From an uncultured Alistipes sp. (GTDB taxonomy: Bacteria; Bacteroidota; Bacteroidia; Bacteroidales; Rikenellaceae), in assembly GCA_944326035.1 (NCBI GenBank), contig CALVCS010000010.1, positions 124,001 to 188,000 on the forward strand: DNA of 64,000 nucleotides, read 5' to 3'. Made by a program: the position numbers and the translations under genes. Each line of letters starts with the position of its first letter. The first letter of the stretch is position 1. The notes below the pieces were generated by a model. It ran no database searches and had not been told where the DNA came from. It saw only the letters and a list, made by a program, of their open reading frames with translations. Shown piece after piece: positions 43,794-53,180 of the stretch.

Positions 43794-45035
43794 TCAGTCG
43801 ATATTTTTCAAAGCGTATTTTGTAATTTGAGCCAGGAAGAGGTTCTGTTGAGGATCGGTGGGGTCGTAGTCCAGACCGTCGTTTTTGCGCGCTTCCCACA
43901 CTTTCATATAGAGGGGCTTTGAGCGAGTGGGCGGTCGGTTGACGACCTGTAGGGAGGATGCATCGCAATTGAGGATCGTGGAGATGGCATTTCGGATCGG
44001 TTCCAACAGCTCCTGTTGTTCTCCCAGAATCAGGGTATTCAAGGCGATTTCATATTCATGCAGGATGCGTTCCGAGTTGAAACCGGTCGAATAATCCAGT
44101 CCGCTGAGCGATCGGAACCAGGAGTGAGCGACCACGATATCGGAGGTAGCCTGTTCATGGAGAAGTTTCCAATCTCCTTCATTGTCCGAAGCGATGGGGA
44201 CGAATTTCGAGTTATCGGCTTCTTCGGAGTTTTTGATCATGAACATCACTTGTCCGGGTTTTCCGGCGAAGCGTTTTTCGGCGGTTTGGATAATTTGGTG
44301 GGCATCGAGTTCGTTGTCCACTTCACCGTCCAGCACCATGATGCCGGAGAGTTGGAAGGAGTTGTCCAATCGGCTGATGTTCCATTTGTCAGTTTTATAC
44401 GCGATGGCCGACACGTTCATTCCGGCGATGTAGGCGGGTACGCCATAGTGTTCGAACATCGGTTCATAATCTTTGTAGTGGAAGATCGATCGGAGGGTTC
44501 CATCCGGAGCCGGTTCGAATCGAGGGTATAGGGGGAGCGATCGACATTGACTGAGTTTGAAATCGCTCCAGTTATGATGCAACAGGATGGCTTGATTGTC
44601 TTTGGCGACGCGGCATTTGGAGGCATCTTGATGGAATAGCGAGAGGAAGGAGTGTTCCGGGTCGGTCACGATCTCCAGGAAGGCATTTCCGAACAGTGAT
44701 TTATCGAAAGCCAGTTTATTGAGAACCTGTCGCAGGCTTTCGCCGGTTCCGTTAGCCCGTTGGGAGAAGGCTTCGAGTTGTCGGTTGTTGGGGTCGAACG
44801 AGAACCCTTTTCCAGAGATATAGTCGGCCTTGTCGTTGATAATTCGACGGTGGGTGGTAGAACGTCTGGACATCAGGGCCAAGGCGTAGGGGAAGAGGTT
44901 ATCGTTTCCCCAGCTCCAGAAAGGTCGTTTATGGTTGGCATAGGAGGGTGGCGTGAACATAAAGGGATCCACTCGGTTTTGCGGCAGGTATAGTTTTGGG
45001 GGCGCCGATTTAGGCGCAGACGGTTTCTGCATCAT
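43794..45035 (-). CDS. Phage portal protein
   Basis: 413 residues. DNLFPYALALMSRRSTTHRRIINDKADYISGKG is broken here by landmark segments: WGNDNLFPYALALM, HRRIINDKADYISGKGF and LAFDKSLFGNAFLEIV, which follow the pattern of PBSX/HK97-type portals. The C-terminal part holds SGLDYSTGFNSERILHEYE and the long helix typical of the family. A portal forms the dodecameric DNA gate of a capsid and binds the terminase; no terminase gene is visible in this window. Frame intact and well-coded, so it does not look like decay. Confidence 0.82.
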   Translation of the reverse strand: MMQKPSAPKSAPPKLYLPQNRVDPFMFTPPSYANHKRPFWSWGNDNLFPYALALMSRRSTTHRRIINDKADYISGKGFSFDPNNRQLEAFSQRANGTGESLRQVLNKLAFDKSLFGNAFLEIVTDPEHSFLSLFHQDASKCRVAKDNQAILLHHNWSDFKLSQCRSLPLYPRFEPAPDGTLRSIFHYKDYEPMFEHYGVPAYIAGMNVSAIAYKTDKWNISRLDNSFQLSGIMVLDGEVDNELDAHQIIQTAEKRFAGKPGQVMFMIKNSEEADNSKFVPIASDNEGDWKLLHEQATSDIVVAHSWFRSLSGLDYSTGFNSERILHEYEIALNTLILGEQQELLEPIRNAISTILNCDASSLQVVNRPPTRSKPLYMKVWEARKNDGLDYDPTDPQQNLFLAQITKYALKNID

Positions 45036-45044
45036 CTGGGGTGA

Positions 45045-45578
45045 TTAGTTATTCAATAGATCATCGATATTCATCATGAGGTTGTACGCTTTGGAGGTAT
45101 CCGTACTTTGCAGGACGACGATTTCCGAGCCAGGTTCCGTAAACCGTTTTCCGGTGGTGCTGCTGGTTTGCACGACGTGGAGGGGGCGTTGTTTTCCGAA
45201 TTCCGGAGAGTAACCGATCAGGTACGTTTCGTTGGCAAAGGTTTGGATGATGGCGATGAAGCCTCGGAACGAGCTGTCTATCAGTTCGGAGACGGCGATG
45301 GCCGTGGCGTTGCACATTCGATCGAGGAGGAAGGACAGTTCGTGGGTTACGACGGTGGTTCCTTGTGTGATTTCGGTTTTTTCTTGATATTCCGCTTCGT
45401 CTTCGCGGAATTCATACACGATGAAGTGTTGATTGAGTTGCAGCTCGAGGTTTGTATAGGCTCGTGCTTCGACATCGTATTCGGCATTGAGCACGTCGCT
45501 ACTCAGGATGAGGGCGAGTTTTTGGATGCCGCCATTACGTAGAGCTTTATAGGGTTTAGTGAATCCGGATAAGGCCAT
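45045..45578 (-). CDS. Phage-derived protein of unknown function between capsid and portal genes
   Basis: 177 residues. Begins MALSGFTKPYKALRNGGIQ and contains IVYEFREDEAEYQEKTEITQGTTVVTHELSFLLDRM, of which the EDEAEYQEKTEITQG block and LDRMCNATAIAVSELI look like a tail-tube or structural-protein fold, but I recognise no family. 9 bases separate it from the portal gene, 81 from the capsid gene. No membrane segment or signal peptide. Virion structural role is inferred from position only. Confidence 0.6.
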   Translation of the reverse strand: MALSGFTKPYKALRNGGIQKLALILSSDVLNAEYDVEARAYTNLELQLNQHFIVYEFREDEAEYQEKTEITQGTTVVTHELSFLLDRMCNATAIAVSELIDSSFRGFIAIIQTFANETYLIGYSPEFGKQRPLHVVQTSSTTGKRFTEPGSEIVVLQSTDTSKAYNLMMNIDDLLNN

Positions 45579-45659
45579 AAGGATGAGGGTTTAAAGGTTA
45601 AAAGGCGAGTTGGAAGAAATTCGGGCCCTACGAGGAGGGCCCGAAAGAGGGGATCTCCG

Positions 45660-46667
45660 TTAGGGTTCCGTTTGGACAGCGGAAGCGGCAAAGGAGATGA
45701 GTTCCGGAAGCAGGTAATCGCAACCGGCCATAAAGACTGCGCGTTGACGATTTTCCATCAGATCGGGGTTATACCACATCCGGATTTCGGCGCCGGGAAA
45801 ATCAGCCGTATTGACGGCCAGAGCCAGGTTTCGCCGGTCTGTCAGGATGGCGAAAGATTTCGGCATATCGGTCAGGGCCTCCAGGTAGGAGGAGAGTTCC
45901 ACGTCGATCACCGGGATTCCGCGGTAAGAGAGTCTTTCGCGACCATTTTGTTTGGCGAGGTAAGCGGCTTCCAGGCTGGCGCTATCGAGTTCTTCTTCAT
46001 ATTTGGTATAGATGTCGGAGGTGACCAGATAGACCAGATTCCCTTGCGATTTGCAAGCTTTCAGGGTATCCGAGGCGGAGTCCCACAGGCTTTTCAGCAG
46101 GTTTTCCCCTGCGTTGGGATCGCTGCCATCGGAGAAGCTGGCGGGGATATCGATTTTGTGGATATTGTTGGTGCCGCTACCGGCGTCTTCGGTCAGTCGT
46201 TTGATAAAGCCGTCGAACGTATTGTGACTTCCGGAGCGATTGGTATCTCCCAGCCACATGGTGGTTCGAATACTTTCTGCGATTGCTTCACGGAACAGTG
46301 CGGTTTCGGCCTCTTCGAGTTCGGTTCCGGAGAGGTCTTCCATGTTGACATCCGGGCGGTTTGTAATCAGTTCGAAGACGGTGCTGAAGTAGTCGGCGGC
46401 GCTGTATCCGATTTCGGCTTTCACTTTGAAGAGGGCGATGCTTTTTTGGAACTTACTGGAGCTGGTGGTTCCGCTCCAACCGCCGGCCGTAAATTTTTGT
46501 AAGATGTCGCCGGACCGTTTCCAGAATTGCAAGGTTGTGGGGACGGGCATGTTATACATAACTTTGATTCCCAGGTCGATGGCATTGGGGCCACTAAGCA
46601 TCGGGCGGAAGAAGATTTTTTCCAGCATTTGGCCGGAATAGGTTTTGGTACTTTCGATTTTTGCCAT
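45660..46667 (-). CDS. Phage major capsid protein (HK97-fold candidate)
   Basis: 335 residues. N-terminal arm with KTYSGQMLEKIFFRPML, then a core with VYLVTSDIYTKYEEELDS and, diagnostic of HK97-type capsid proteins, RERLSYRGIPVIDVELSSYL followed by DMPKSFAILTDRRNLALAV. It directly follows the ClpP-type protease gene, the usual order of prohead protease then capsid protein. The delta (scaffold) domain is not at its own N-terminus, so the protease's long C-terminal tail may serve as scaffold. Composition is like neighbouring host genes. Confidence 0.78.
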   Translation of the reverse strand: MAKIESTKTYSGQMLEKIFFRPMLSGPNAIDLGIKVMYNMPVPTTLQFWKRSGDILQKFTAGGWSGTTSSSKFQKSIALFKVKAEIGYSAADYFSTVFELITNRPDVNMEDLSGTELEEAETALFREAIAESIRTTMWLGDTNRSGSHNTFDGFIKRLTEDAGSGTNNIHKIDIPASFSDGSDPNAGENLLKSLWDSASDTLKACKSQGNLVYLVTSDIYTKYEEELDSASLEAAYLAKQNGRERLSYRGIPVIDVELSSYLEALTDMPKSFAILTDRRNLALAVNTADFPGAEIRMWYNPDLMENRQRAVFMAGCDYLLPELISFAASAVQTEP

Positions 46668-46696
46668 AGCGATAAATTTGAAAAAGGGTTAAGGGG

Positions 46697-47680
46697 TTAT
46701 AGCGAGAATTGTGCAGCATCTTGTTGATAGGATCGAGCATTGGAAGAGGCCGGGAAGTCATCTTGTCCGGGGTCTTCTTTGCTTTCGGTGGAGGTTGCCA
46801 GCGCCAGGGCACGGAGGGGAGGATCTTGGATTTTTTGGGGGGGTGTTTGGTTGAGGAGTGCAGATGGAGAGGCGTTCGGAGGGTCGAGGGGAAGTTCCTG
46901 TTGGGGGACGACAGCCGGCGATGGGGGCGTATTTGTAGAGGGTGTCGGATCGGTTTGTTTTTCAGATAACCGGGTCATGGTATCTTGCAGGAGGGAGAAG
47001 GCTGCTTTTAACAGGGTTTTCGAAGTTTCACAGGAGTCTTCGGGGGGAGCCGGCAGGTTGAGTTGTTGAACGAGTTGTCGGGTTTGGTTATCCATGTTGT
47101 GCGCGGGGATGATTCGGTCGATCAATCCGGCCGTTTTAGCCTCTCGGGCCGACAACCACTTGCCATTACCGTGATTAAGGGCCATCAGTTGGATAAAATG
47201 GTCGATGGATTTTCCAGAACGGGCGGCGTATAGTTCGGCAATTCGTCGATCGGTCTGGTTGAGCAGGTCGACGGTTTGTTCCAGGGCTCCGGCATTTCCG
47301 GCGCTGCTACTGATGGACTGATGGATGAGGTAGAGGCTGTTAGCCGACATTTCACGTCGTCCTTTCGAGGCGGCTTGGGCGATGAGGGTTGCGGCGGAGG
47401 CGACGTATCCATAGCAACGGGTTGTGATCTGTTTTTTGGATTCGCACAAGAGGTCGTGGATCAGGAGGGCGTCATTGACATTTCCGCCGGCCGATCGGAT
47501 ATTGACAATGATTTCAGGGGTTGAGATTTGTCGGATGGCTTCGATTTGTTTTTGGAACATATCCATACTTTCCGTACGGTTTTCACCGGGGCTTTCTTCG
47601 GAAAGACCGATGATACCGTCGATATTGAGTTCGGTGATTTGTTCCGAGCGTTTTACGACAACGATGGTTCCGGTTAACAT
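46697..47680 (-). CDS. ClpP-type prohead protease with scaffold-like tail
   Basis: 327 residues. Residues 1-195 are a ClpP/S14 fold with the nucleophile S95 (GYVASAAT) and H120 (LYLIHQS). The aspartate usually found just before the WLSA-type motif is missing; the sequence there reads HGNGKWLSA (residues 170-178), so the triad may be incomplete or use another residue. Residues about 225-327 are Pro/Ser/Gln-rich and disordered (PSTNTPPSPAV), fitting a scaffold or assembly tail removed during maturation. Located just before the capsid gene. Confidence 0.78.
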   Translation of the reverse strand: MLTGTIVVVKRSEQITELNIDGIIGLSEESPGENRTESMDMFQKQIEAIRQISTPEIIVNIRSAGGNVNDALLIHDLLCESKKQITTRCYGYVASAATLIAQAASKGRREMSANSLYLIHQSISSSAGNAGALEQTVDLLNQTDRRIAELYAARSGKSIDHFIQLMALNHGNGKWLSAREAKTAGLIDRIIPAHNMDNQTRQLVQQLNLPAPPEDSCETSKTLLKAAFSLLQDTMTRLSEKQTDPTPSTNTPPSPAVVPQQELPLDPPNASPSALLNQTPPQKIQDPPLRALALATSTESKEDPGQDDFPASSNARSYQQDAAQFSL

Positions 47681-47701
47681 AGGGGCAGGGTAGATTTTGG
47701 G

Positions 47702-47974
47702 TTAATGAGAGAAATGGACATCTTGATAGTAGTACATACATTTTCGGACGTATTCGTACGAGCAGGCGAAATATTCTGCGGCTTTCCACATGGCGTCGAT
47801 TTTTTTCTCACCGTGTTTGACGAGTTGTTCCACCCAGTTTTTTACGGCGAGGATTTTGCAACGCGAGAAATCGATCACGCCCATATCCATTAATTTTTGC
47901 ATCAGTCGGGCGGTTGACAGATGGGGGTATCGTTGTTCTACCTGCCAGATGAGTTCTTTTTCGTAAGTGGTCAT
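47702..47974 (-). CDS. Small helical protein, possible DNA-binding, phage-derived operon
   Basis: 90 residues, not recognised. All-helical in appearance, with aromatic residues concentrated at the C-terminus (CSYEYVRKCMYYYQDVHF). The segment AAEYFACSYEYVRKCMYY resembles the second half of a helix-turn-helix as in some small terminase or transposase-like proteins. Its position between virion genes, before the protease, would suit a small packaging protein. This is a guess from shape only. Confidence 0.5.
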   Translation of the reverse strand: MTTYEKELIWQVEQRYPHLSTARLMQKLMDMGVIDFSRCKILAVKNWVEQLVKHGEKKIDAMWKAAEYFACSYEYVRKCMYYYQDVHFSH

Positions 47975-47992
47975 ATGCTAATGGGTTAAGAG

Positions 47993-48436
47993 TTAGAAGG
48001 AGGCCAATTCCACGATGCTTTTAACGGCTTGCTGCGCTTGCGTGATGTCTGATTCCAGGACGTAGATTTTCAGGCCTTGGATGGTTTCATCGATCATTTG
48101 TCGGACTTCGGCGCGAGTCAGGGTTACGGGATTGGTTTCTGCTTGGGCGAAGGAGGGGATGAAGGGGTTGTTTGCTGGAGAGGGTGAGAAGGTCTCGGTG
48201 GTGCTGACGCGAGAGGTTGAGGCGGGGAGGTCGAGGGCTGTAGGATAAAGCGTTGTGAGTAGCGGGGTAGGTTCAGAGCCTTCGGGGGTCAGTCGGGAGA
48301 AATGGTTCGGGACGGTGGTCATGGTAGCGTTCGGAAGACCGGTGGTTGAGGAGGGGGGTGTGGAAGGACGCAGATTTTCGGGTTGTTCTGGCGTTGGATC
48401 GAGGGTTTCAAGGAGAATTCGGTATCGGATAGACAT
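47993..48436 (-). CDS. Pro/Ser/Thr-rich virion-like protein with conserved C-terminal motif
   Basis: 147 residues. Residues 12-105 are low-complexity and rich in Pro, Ser and Thr. The C-terminal 40 residues (LTRAEVRQMIDETIQGLK then IYVLESDITQAQQAV) are ordered. A closing VLES-DIT-xxQ-type motif is, to my recollection, common at the ends of Bacteroidota phage virion proteins, but I could not check this. It is probably a tail or head accessory protein with a flexible linker. Confidence 0.5.
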   Translation of the reverse strand: MSIRYRILLETLDPTPEQPENLRPSTPPSSTTGLPNATMTTVPNHFSRLTPEGSEPTPLLTTLYPTALDLPASTSRVSTTETFSPSPANNPFIPSFAQAETNPVTLTRAEVRQMIDETIQGLKIYVLESDITQAQQAVKSIVELASF

Positions 48437-48448
48437 AGGCGTAGGAGA

Positions 48449-50854
48449 TCAAGCGGTTTTCAGGAAAGTACATCGGGTGGATTGATTGAGATCGGGGTTA
48501 TAGTCGGTGATTTCTTCCAGCCGGCAGATAATCTCTTCTCCATGAATCCGGAGTTTGAATCGGGCCCGGAAGTCGTGTTGCAAATCATTGGGGATGATAA
48601 ACGGTTCGATTTCATGGGGTTTCAGATGGAGGTAGAGGGTAATTTTCAGGCCCTGATTATAGGTTTGGATGGTTTGGTCATAGTATTGATGTAATCCGGG
48701 CTGTTCGTTCCGATCTTCGAAGCAGAGGGAGGGGGTACGACCTAAGTTGTCGTGAAAAGCGATCAGCGGGTATTGTTTTCCGTAGGCAGGCCAGCCCCAG
48801 TATTGTTCGTCAGGGAGGGTTTGCAGGCCGGCGTAACTCACGATTTTAGGGGGGAAGTTCAGATTTTCGATGCCTGGATTCTCTCCGTTGCTATCGCGGT
48901 CTCCGGCTTGGACGATGGAGGCATCGGGGGCATCGGGGTAGCTATCTTGTTGATTCAGCGAGGCGGTGAAGAGGGGATTTTCATACGATTTTTCCTGTTC
49001 TTGGGGGAATTGATTTTTGATTTCGGCACTCCAAGCGCCGAATACTTGACGGTTTGCCCGGTTCCATCGGGTCACGGCTCCATCTCCCGTTTGATATTTC
49101 AGGGTAAATCGGGCGCCCATATTTTCGCCTAATTCTTCGACATAGATGGGCTGATTCAGGTCGATTTTGTCGGACCAATCGATCAATGTGGATCCATAGA
49201 AGCTTTCTCGGGGTTCGATGTAGATGATTTTACTTCGGGTGTCGGTGTAGAAGAAGAGGTTGAACATCTGTTTGACCGCATTCACCAGATCGATCTGATG
49301 GATTTCGTGGGCGGCGATTTGCGCGAAGTCGATGGTATTTCCCTCGCCGGGGTGGGAGACGAAGATCGGTTTGAGGGTCACTTTGTCGGACAAGGTGAGG
49401 CTCATGTCGGGTTCAGCGCCTCCGAAATAGATTTGGTCGAAATACTGGGGTTTCGAGGGGGAGATTTCGCGGGCCGTACTACGGGCGGTAATTGCGATAT
49501 CGATCTGTCCGGTTTCCGTAACGTATCCGTCATAGAGGGCCCAGTCTTGGGTATAGGGTTGGTAGGTGCCATCGGCGTTTCGGATCCAGAGGCAAGGGTT
49601 GGTAAGGGTTCCTCCGGCGGGGACGGTAATATTGACGCACCGTTCGGTGAAGGTTTTCAGGGTGAGGGTGGTATAGTCCGAAGGTTGGAGGTTTTGGGGG
49701 TCGGCATTCGGATTGGTGATTTGGTCGTAGGTAAAGCGGTAGGCATCGCCATCGTAGTGGTTGAACACGATGAGGGTATAGCTCCAGTTGTCGTGGAATT
49801 CAGCTCTTCGGTCGATTTGACGATTGATGACTTTGTACTGTCGTTCATAACCGTCGTCCAGGCGCAGGGAGTTGAAGCAGCAGAGTTCGTCCCGGCTTTT
49901 GATACGGTAGTCGCTGCGGTATTGGAGGGCGTATTCGAATCCGACGACGACCGTTTCAACCGGGAAGAAACCGATTCGTTGTCCATCGATTCGGAACGCC
50001 TCATTGTGGTTATAGAGATCGGGGAGTGTTTTCCCATTTTGGGTTTCGTAGGGGTCTGCGGTTTCGACGAGGTTTCCCAGGGAGGAGAGGGTTGTCAAGG
50101 GGTCGGCATAGACTCTTCCCAGGTGGTCGGCGTTAGCGGAGACGTCGGTGAATCGTCCGGCGAGGAAACCCATTCGTTCTTTGAGCAGTTCGCTATCCCG
50201 TTCGGTATATTTTCCGCTGAGGTAGAGGGAGTCGAAGAAGGGGCTATTCAAGAAATTCGACTGGATGACATATCCGCTTTGGGCGGCGATTTGCGTCAGG
50301 AGGGAATGGACGTGCAGGAAGGGGTGATAATCCTCGAAGGTAAGGACCCTGACACCGGGTTGGAGGGTATTAGAGGGGAGGGTAAATCGGTCGCGTTGTA
50401 CGGGGAAGAATCGCAGGGGTTTATCCCAGTTCCAGCTTTGCAGGACATTACTGGCATTGAGGGTGGTTTCGCAGTTGATTTCGAGTTCATTGAACATGCG
50501 TTCGGAGGCGGCCTGCACCCAATTTTTGCCGGCTCCGATGATATTCAGGTGGTACCAACCCGAGCCGTCCGGATTTTCTTCCCGTTTGGTCAGCATGGGG
50601 GTTCCTTCCATAACGATACAACCCTCCTTTTCGATGCGAGCGGTATGTGGGGTTTGGTTGAATCGTTGCGGGGAGAGGATCTCTCCGGCATCGCCCATGA
50701 TGGCTCGATTTCGGGTGGTGATAGGCAGTTTCAGGGTTTTGCTGTAACCGGTTCGGCCGGTTTCGATTTGAGAGATCGAGGCGATGGAGAGGGTGATAGC
50801 GATGCTTTGAGAGGGATCGGTTTCGGTTTCTCGGTTATCGATGAAGCATTTCAT
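48449..50854 (-). CDS. Large phage baseplate/tail-tip-like protein
   Basis: 801 residues, largest product of the operon. The N-terminus SIASISQIETGRTGYSKTLK with LPITTRNRAIMG is a beta-domain opening that I associate with baseplate hub-like proteins of Bacteroidota phages. The middle is beta-rich (LWIRNADGTYQPYTQDWAL), and near residue 530 QIDLVNAVKQMFNLFFYTDT is a helical element. No coiled coil long enough to be a tape measure. It could be a gp27-like hub or a tail adhesin. Assignment is from general features, not a confirmed domain. Confidence 0.55.
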   Translation of the reverse strand: MKCFIDNRETETDPSQSIAITLSIASISQIETGRTGYSKTLKLPITTRNRAIMGDAGEILSPQRFNQTPHTARIEKEGCIVMEGTPMLTKREENPDGSGWYHLNIIGAGKNWVQAASERMFNELEINCETTLNASNVLQSWNWDKPLRFFPVQRDRFTLPSNTLQPGVRVLTFEDYHPFLHVHSLLTQIAAQSGYVIQSNFLNSPFFDSLYLSGKYTERDSELLKERMGFLAGRFTDVSANADHLGRVYADPLTTLSSLGNLVETADPYETQNGKTLPDLYNHNEAFRIDGQRIGFFPVETVVVGFEYALQYRSDYRIKSRDELCCFNSLRLDDGYERQYKVINRQIDRRAEFHDNWSYTLIVFNHYDGDAYRFTYDQITNPNADPQNLQPSDYTTLTLKTFTERCVNITVPAGGTLTNPCLWIRNADGTYQPYTQDWALYDGYVTETGQIDIAITARSTAREISPSKPQYFDQIYFGGAEPDMSLTLSDKVTLKPIFVSHPGEGNTIDFAQIAAHEIHQIDLVNAVKQMFNLFFYTDTRSKIIYIEPRESFYGSTLIDWSDKIDLNQPIYVEELGENMGARFTLKYQTGDGAVTRWNRANRQVFGAWSAEIKNQFPQEQEKSYENPLFTASLNQQDSYPDAPDASIVQAGDRDSNGENPGIENLNFPPKIVSYAGLQTLPDEQYWGWPAYGKQYPLIAFHDNLGRTPSLCFEDRNEQPGLHQYYDQTIQTYNQGLKITLYLHLKPHEIEPFIIPNDLQHDFRARFKLRIHGEEIICRLEEITDYNPDLNQSTRCTFLKTA

Positions 50855-50857
50855 GGC

Positions 50858-51862
50858 TTAGAGGTGCTGGTAAAAGGATTTCAGGCTGGGGGCGATACTG
50901 AGTTGGAGTCGGGCGAGCTGATTTCCGCCGGTCATGATTTGTTGGGTAAGGATTTCGATAGGGATGAATTCGGTTCCGTTATCGATCCATACTTTGGGTG
51001 AGGCGGCGATTTCCTGGATCCAGTTCATATTTTCCTGGTTCAGGTAGTCCGAGACCAGTTCATAGCGGGATTCGGTTTGGCATCCGGTTGTTTTGTATCC
51101 CTGATCGGTATAGATACGTTGTTTATCGATCAGGAGGGAGGTTTGGGCGATTTTGAAGGAGTAGTAGTCGATTTGTCCGAAGTAGTTCCACCAGCACAAT
51201 CGCAGTTTATTTTCCGTCAAGGGTTCGATACGGTATTTACGGCTGCATATCAGTTCGTCGTATTCTGTTGTAATTTGCAGTTCCAGGAGGTGATATTGAT
51301 CGATGGGTTCCCATTGGTTTTGGGTAATTTGTCGGACGACATGGGGCATGTGGAAGTAGAGGGCGCAGAGACCGGTTTGTTTATTTTTCTCGGCCAATCG
51401 GATTTTCCGGGTACTGGAGGAGGAGCTCAGGATGACGTCTGCATAGAGGGCGGAGTCGTCGGTATAGAGGGCGATTTCGTCGCTTTGATCCGGGGAGATG
51501 ACGAGGGAGTCGGGGGCTTTTGTCAGTTTTTCGAAAAACAAGATCTTTTGCAGGCCGCTGGTTAAGATCACGGAGCTTTTCACGTCACCGGCCTGGATTT
51601 GGATGGTAGTCATCCGTTTGGTGGGGTAATCGAAGACGGTTTCGTTGGCTCTGAGGGGGGTTACTTCGAGGAGTTGTTGGGCATAGTTACTGACATTGAT
51701 GGAGTAGGCGGTTTGTCCGGAGAGTTTTTTTTTGCCGAGTAGGAGGTTTTGTGTTTCCTCCCGGATATCCAGGTCGATTATTTCCGATTCAGCGGCCGAG
51801 AGGGTAAAGAGGGCCTCTTGGTAGGCGGACGATCGTTGAGCGGGGATTGCGGTGATTTCCAT
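50858..51862 (-). CDS. Phage-derived tail or baseplate protein of unknown function
   Basis: 334 residues. Mostly beta, with YSINVSNYAQQLLEVTPL early and YFGQIDYYSFKIAQTSLLID in the middle, and ending in a basic helix (LARLQLSIAPSLKSFYQHL). I recognise no family. It is coupled to the 801-residue gene (3-base gap), so both products probably belong to one sub-assembly. Confidence 0.55.
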   Translation of the reverse strand: MEITAIPAQRSSAYQEALFTLSAAESEIIDLDIREETQNLLLGKKKLSGQTAYSINVSNYAQQLLEVTPLRANETVFDYPTKRMTTIQIQAGDVKSSVILTSGLQKILFFEKLTKAPDSLVISPDQSDEIALYTDDSALYADVILSSSSSTRKIRLAEKNKQTGLCALYFHMPHVVRQITQNQWEPIDQYHLLELQITTEYDELICSRKYRIEPLTENKLRLCWWNYFGQIDYYSFKIAQTSLLIDKQRIYTDQGYKTTGCQTESRYELVSDYLNQENMNWIQEIAASPKVWIDNGTEFIPIEILTQQIMTGGNQLARLQLSIAPSLKSFYQHL

Positions 51863-51867
51863 GGTTT

Positions 51868-52317
51868 TTAGGGGTTAAGATCTTCGTCGGGAGGGTTTAG
51901 GCTATTTTCAAAGGGGAAGGCGCAGCAGATATCGAATTCGGTTTTCAGGGAGATTTCGCTGCGGTTTGTCAGGCTGAATTCGGCGGGGGCGCAAGCGAGG
52001 TGGTCGATGGAGAAGATTTCTGGTTGAGAGATCAGGTTATCGATCCACAGCAGGACTTGTTTCTCCAGTTTTTCCCATTGTTGTTCCTTTTCGGTTTCGG
52101 TTGATTTTTTCCCGGATGTCAGCAGGTGGAGGGTGATGTGGTAGGTGATCAATCCTTCTTTGCGTCCGTTCATCTGGGTGAGGACGGGGGGTTCCATCCA
52201 GAGGGCGGGGAAACGGAGGTCGGCACGGGAGATTCGGTAAACGAAACCGTTCTGGAAATCGTAACCGCTTTTGAGGGCTTCTTGATGGATTAATTGGAGG
52301 AGTCGGGTTCTATACAT
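51868..52317 (-). CDS. Phage-derived protein of unknown function (possible tail terminator)
   Basis: 149 residues, alpha/beta in appearance. Starts MYRTRLLQLIHQEALKSGYD and has LITYHITLHLLTSGKK in the core. Size and fold are compatible with a tail-completion or terminator protein, but I see no diagnostic motif. Its start overlaps the upstream 280-residue gene by 28 bases. Confidence 0.5.
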   Translation of the reverse strand: MYRTRLLQLIHQEALKSGYDFQNGFVYRISRADLRFPALWMEPPVLTQMNGRKEGLITYHITLHLLTSGKKSTETEKEQQWEKLEKQVLLWIDNLISQPEIFSIDHLACAPAEFSLTNRSEISLKTEFDICCAFPFENSLNPPDEDLNP

Positions 52318-53132
52318 GGGAGAGGATGGTTTGAGGGGGAGAGGGGATTGAGGCGTTTTCGGATTTTAGCGTCGACGATCCGCATGAATTCATAGCAGGG
52401 GAGATGTTCGGTTTGTTGGATAGCGGAGGGGAGATAATTTGCCAGCCAGAGGATGAGGTCGTTCCAGGTAGGGGGTGTTTGCGAAGATGAGGTGGATGTT
52501 TGGGCGGATAGAGGGCGATGATGATAGCAGGCCGGGAAGGCGTATTTCCACAGCTGGTGAGCTTGCAACAGTTCGTGAAAGAGTGGAATGAGCCGCCTCA
52601 TGGGTCGAGTTTTCATTTTTTCGGCCCGTTTGAGGATTTTGTCTTCGTCATAGCGCAGGGAGTGATGGGAGAGGATGGCGGCGATCAGCGGGGCATGTTC
52701 GACGAAGTTTTCGAGGTAGAGATCGGTGGCGTCACAGAGGGCTTGTGCGGAGAGTCGTTTTAATGGATATCGGGGCGAGGGTTGTTTTTTTCGAGGCCAT
52801 AAGCATCTCCACCTGGAGTGTTTGGCCGGTTCGGTTGCCGGGGGTTGTTTGGAGGAGGGGGGATATGTGAGTAACGTCGAACTTTGTTGGGCGATGTCGA
52901 GGCTCCAGTGGGACAGGAAAGCTTGCCGGTCAGGAGGGTCCATTTTTTGTAGAGGGGATGTTTTGCAGCCCAGTCTGTTTTTCAGCGGCAGCGAGCGTAG
53001 CAGGGCTGGTGGGATGTCGGGATTGGGCGGGTTTGAATGCAGCGAGAGTAAGGTTTGCCACGCTTGGAGGGAGAGTTCTTCCAGTTGATCGGGATAGCGA
53101 TAGGTTCTGTTGTTGATAACGACACGTTTCAT
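52290..53132 (-). CDS. Phage-derived helical protein of unknown function
   Basis: 280 residues. Begins VVINNRTYRYPDQLEELSLQ and ends with a helix (CYEFMRIVDAKIRKRL). The middle holds a basic and proline-rich stretch (RWRCLWPRKKQPSPRY) followed by a helical block. No membrane segment. One of the TTATCAACA nonamers lies inside its first codons (VVINN). It could be a tail-assembly chaperone given position ahead of the tail genes, but this is inference. Confidence 0.5.
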   Translation of the reverse strand: MKRVVINNRTYRYPDQLEELSLQAWQTLLSLHSNPPNPDIPPALLRSLPLKNRLGCKTSPLQKMDPPDRQAFLSHWSLDIAQQSSTLLTYPPSSKQPPATEPAKHSRWRCLWPRKKQPSPRYPLKRLSAQALCDATDLYLENFVEHAPLIAAILSHHSLRYDEDKILKRAEKMKTRPMRRLIPLFHELLQAHQLWKYAFPACYHHRPLSAQTSTSSSQTPPTWNDLILWLANYLPSAIQQTEHLPCYEFMRIVDAKIRKRLNPLSPSNHPLPCIEPDSSN

Positions 53133-53173
53133 ATGTTGATAAGGTCATTTAGACTGTTGATATATGTTGATAA
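53111..53173 (-). repeat. TTATCAACA nonamer cluster, proximal group
   Basis: On the minus strand TTATCAACA is exact at 53119-53111, 53142-53134 and 53173-53165; TATATCAACA overlaps at 53163-53155 as a one-base variant. All have the same orientation. The nonamer differs in one base from the DnaA box TTATCCACA. Confidence 0.85.
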
Positions 53174-53180
53174 CTTTCTT

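Noticed and set aside
49298-51001. 567-codon plus-strand open frame in the phage region
   Set aside because: It lies antisense to the intact 801- and 334-residue genes, has biased Gly/Val/Glu composition and no start signals.
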